DNA of 5,094 nucleotides, taken from NCBI GenBank assembly GCA_049965815.1, contig JBMFVV010000042.1, positions 1 to 5,094 of the forward strand. The letters are read 5' to 3'. Positions 4,662 to 5,094 of this stretch are shown piece after piece. Origin of the DNA: GCA-001856825 sp049965815 (GTDB taxonomy: Archaea > Thermoplasmatota > Thermoplasmata > Thermoplasmatales > GCA-001856825). The position numbers were made by a program, and so were the translations under genes. Each line of letters begins with the position of its first letter. Within the stretch, counting starts at the first letter, position 1. The notes under the pieces are model-generated. The model had not been told where the DNA came from, did not search any database, and was given only the letters and a program-made list of their open reading frames with translations.

Positions 4662-4839
4662 TGTATAAAGTCAAGTAAAAATTGATCCACTGCGCCCATT
4701 AACCTCAGTTATTTCTTTGCTCCTTGCCTCCTTTTGTAACTTTCTCCGTTCCAATTATCTCAGTTTTCGGAAAGGTTTATTCAAGATGGTGGATCAATTT
4801 TTGTGGACGGCGTGGATCATTTTTATCTTACCAATTACA
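4662..4839. mobile_element. 178-bp non-autonomous element with IS21-family-like ends
   Basis: A perfect 14-bp inverted pair, AAAAATTGATCCAC at 4677-4690 and its complement at 4789-4802, is accompanied by a further right-end copy GTGGATCATTTTT at 4812-4824. Repeated TTGATCCAC boxes at both ends are typical of IS21-family termini, which bind the IstA transposase. Measured from the outer boxes, both ends start TGTA followed by ten bases and then TAAAAA(T)TGATCCAC, so the element is bounded by TG...CA as in that family. The flanks AAAAC (4657-4661) and AAGAC (4840-4844) fit a 5-bp target duplication with one change. The interior holds no istA or istB gene, so this is a deletion derivative or MITE that would need a transposase elsewhere. 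Confidence 0.55.
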
Positions 4840-4885
4840 AAGACCTTGTTAATTAACTTTTGATGAAAATGGGACACTTTCAGCC

Positions 4886-4907
4886 ATTAAATCACTATTA
4901 AATCACT
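4886..4907. repeat. 11-bp tandem duplication ATTAAATCACT
   Basis: ATTAAATCACT is repeated exactly head to tail at 4886-4896 and 4897-4907. It starts nine bases downstream of the stop codon of the right-edge gene. No terminator-type hairpin is seen there. Confidence 0.8.
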
Positions 4908-4915
4908 AGCATTTT

Positions 4916-5094
4916 TCAATAATAAGAAATTAAATTAAAATAAGCAGAACCATATACACCTCTTCCAAAGTGATAATAATTGTTAGCAATGACTAGATAA
5001 TAGTTCCCTGAAGGTAAAATATTTGTGTAACTATCGAGGTAATATTGTGATCCATTATAAAACTGTGTTAGATCCCACTTAGACAGATAAGCAG
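4916..5094 (-). CDS. C-terminus of a probable secreted/surface protein (partial, runs off the right edge)
   Basis: The visible 58 residues end at TGA 4916-4918 and the frame is open to the window edge, so the N-terminus lies outside. The sequence is extremely rich in Tyr, Asn, Ser and Gly (SKWDLTQFYNGSQYY, LPSGNYYLVIANNYYHFGRG, VYGSAYFNLISYY). The LPSGNYYLVIAN stretch is the pattern of beta-strand-rich C-terminal domains of large exported proteins and secreted acid proteases in acidophilic archaea, in which a strand of the form sGxYYlvi recurs. That resemblance is from memory and by eye. No catalytic motif is in view, and the specific product cannot be named. The frame is intact and codon use is ordinary, so the gene is probably functional. 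Confidence 0.6.
   Translation of the reverse strand, partial: AYLSKWDLTQFYNGSQYYLDSYTNILPSGNYYLVIANNYYHFGRGVYGSAYFNLISYY

Overview
The window is AT-rich DNA with Shine-Dalgarno sites and many AGA/ATA codons. It looks like an accessory, decaying region of a prokaryotic chromosome or plasmid. The taxon cannot be fixed from this sequence. The Tyr/Asn-rich secreted C-terminus at the right edge and the NxS/T-dense surface-type repeats recall acidophilic archaea (Thermoplasmata-like). The WGR domain, the IS21-like ends and the CRISPR-like repeat are at least as common in bacteria. I lean weakly to an archaeon.

Left part (1-1600). The broken C-terminal half of a PIN-domain toxin (+ strand) meets, tail to tail, a compact two-gene minus-strand operon. 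The operon encodes a 340-residue coiled-coil protein with one glycine-rich membrane segment, followed with a 14-nt overlap by an 86-residue stand-alone WGR-domain protein. These are the only fully intact, well-started genes in the window and the best candidate for a working system.

Middle part (1640-2884). A degraded P-loop NTPase gene (minus) directly abuts a minus-strand membrane-anchored repeat protein. The 23-residue, sequon-rich repeats of that protein recur on the plus strand as part of a 133-bp inverted repeat with 2 mismatches. The arms flank 479 bp and are read in the same frame on both strands, so inversion would attach the anchored N-terminus to a different C-terminal tail.

Right part (2951-5094). 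From left to right this holds a helically phased 10-bp iteron-like array (2951-3050), a more GC-rich stretch without a supported gene, and a UvrD-like superfamily 1 helicase C-terminus (minus) broken by a TGA exactly where the family has Trp. After these come an unrecognised decayed fragment, a two-repeat CRISPR-like relic, a 178-bp IS21-like non-autonomous element, and the C-terminus of a probable secreted protein entering from the right edge (minus).

Toxin, helicase, P-loop ATPase, CRISPR relic and IS scars together look like a worn defence or mobile-element island. Several frame breaks fall in A-runs, so sequencing or assembly error must be considered alongside true pseudogenisation.
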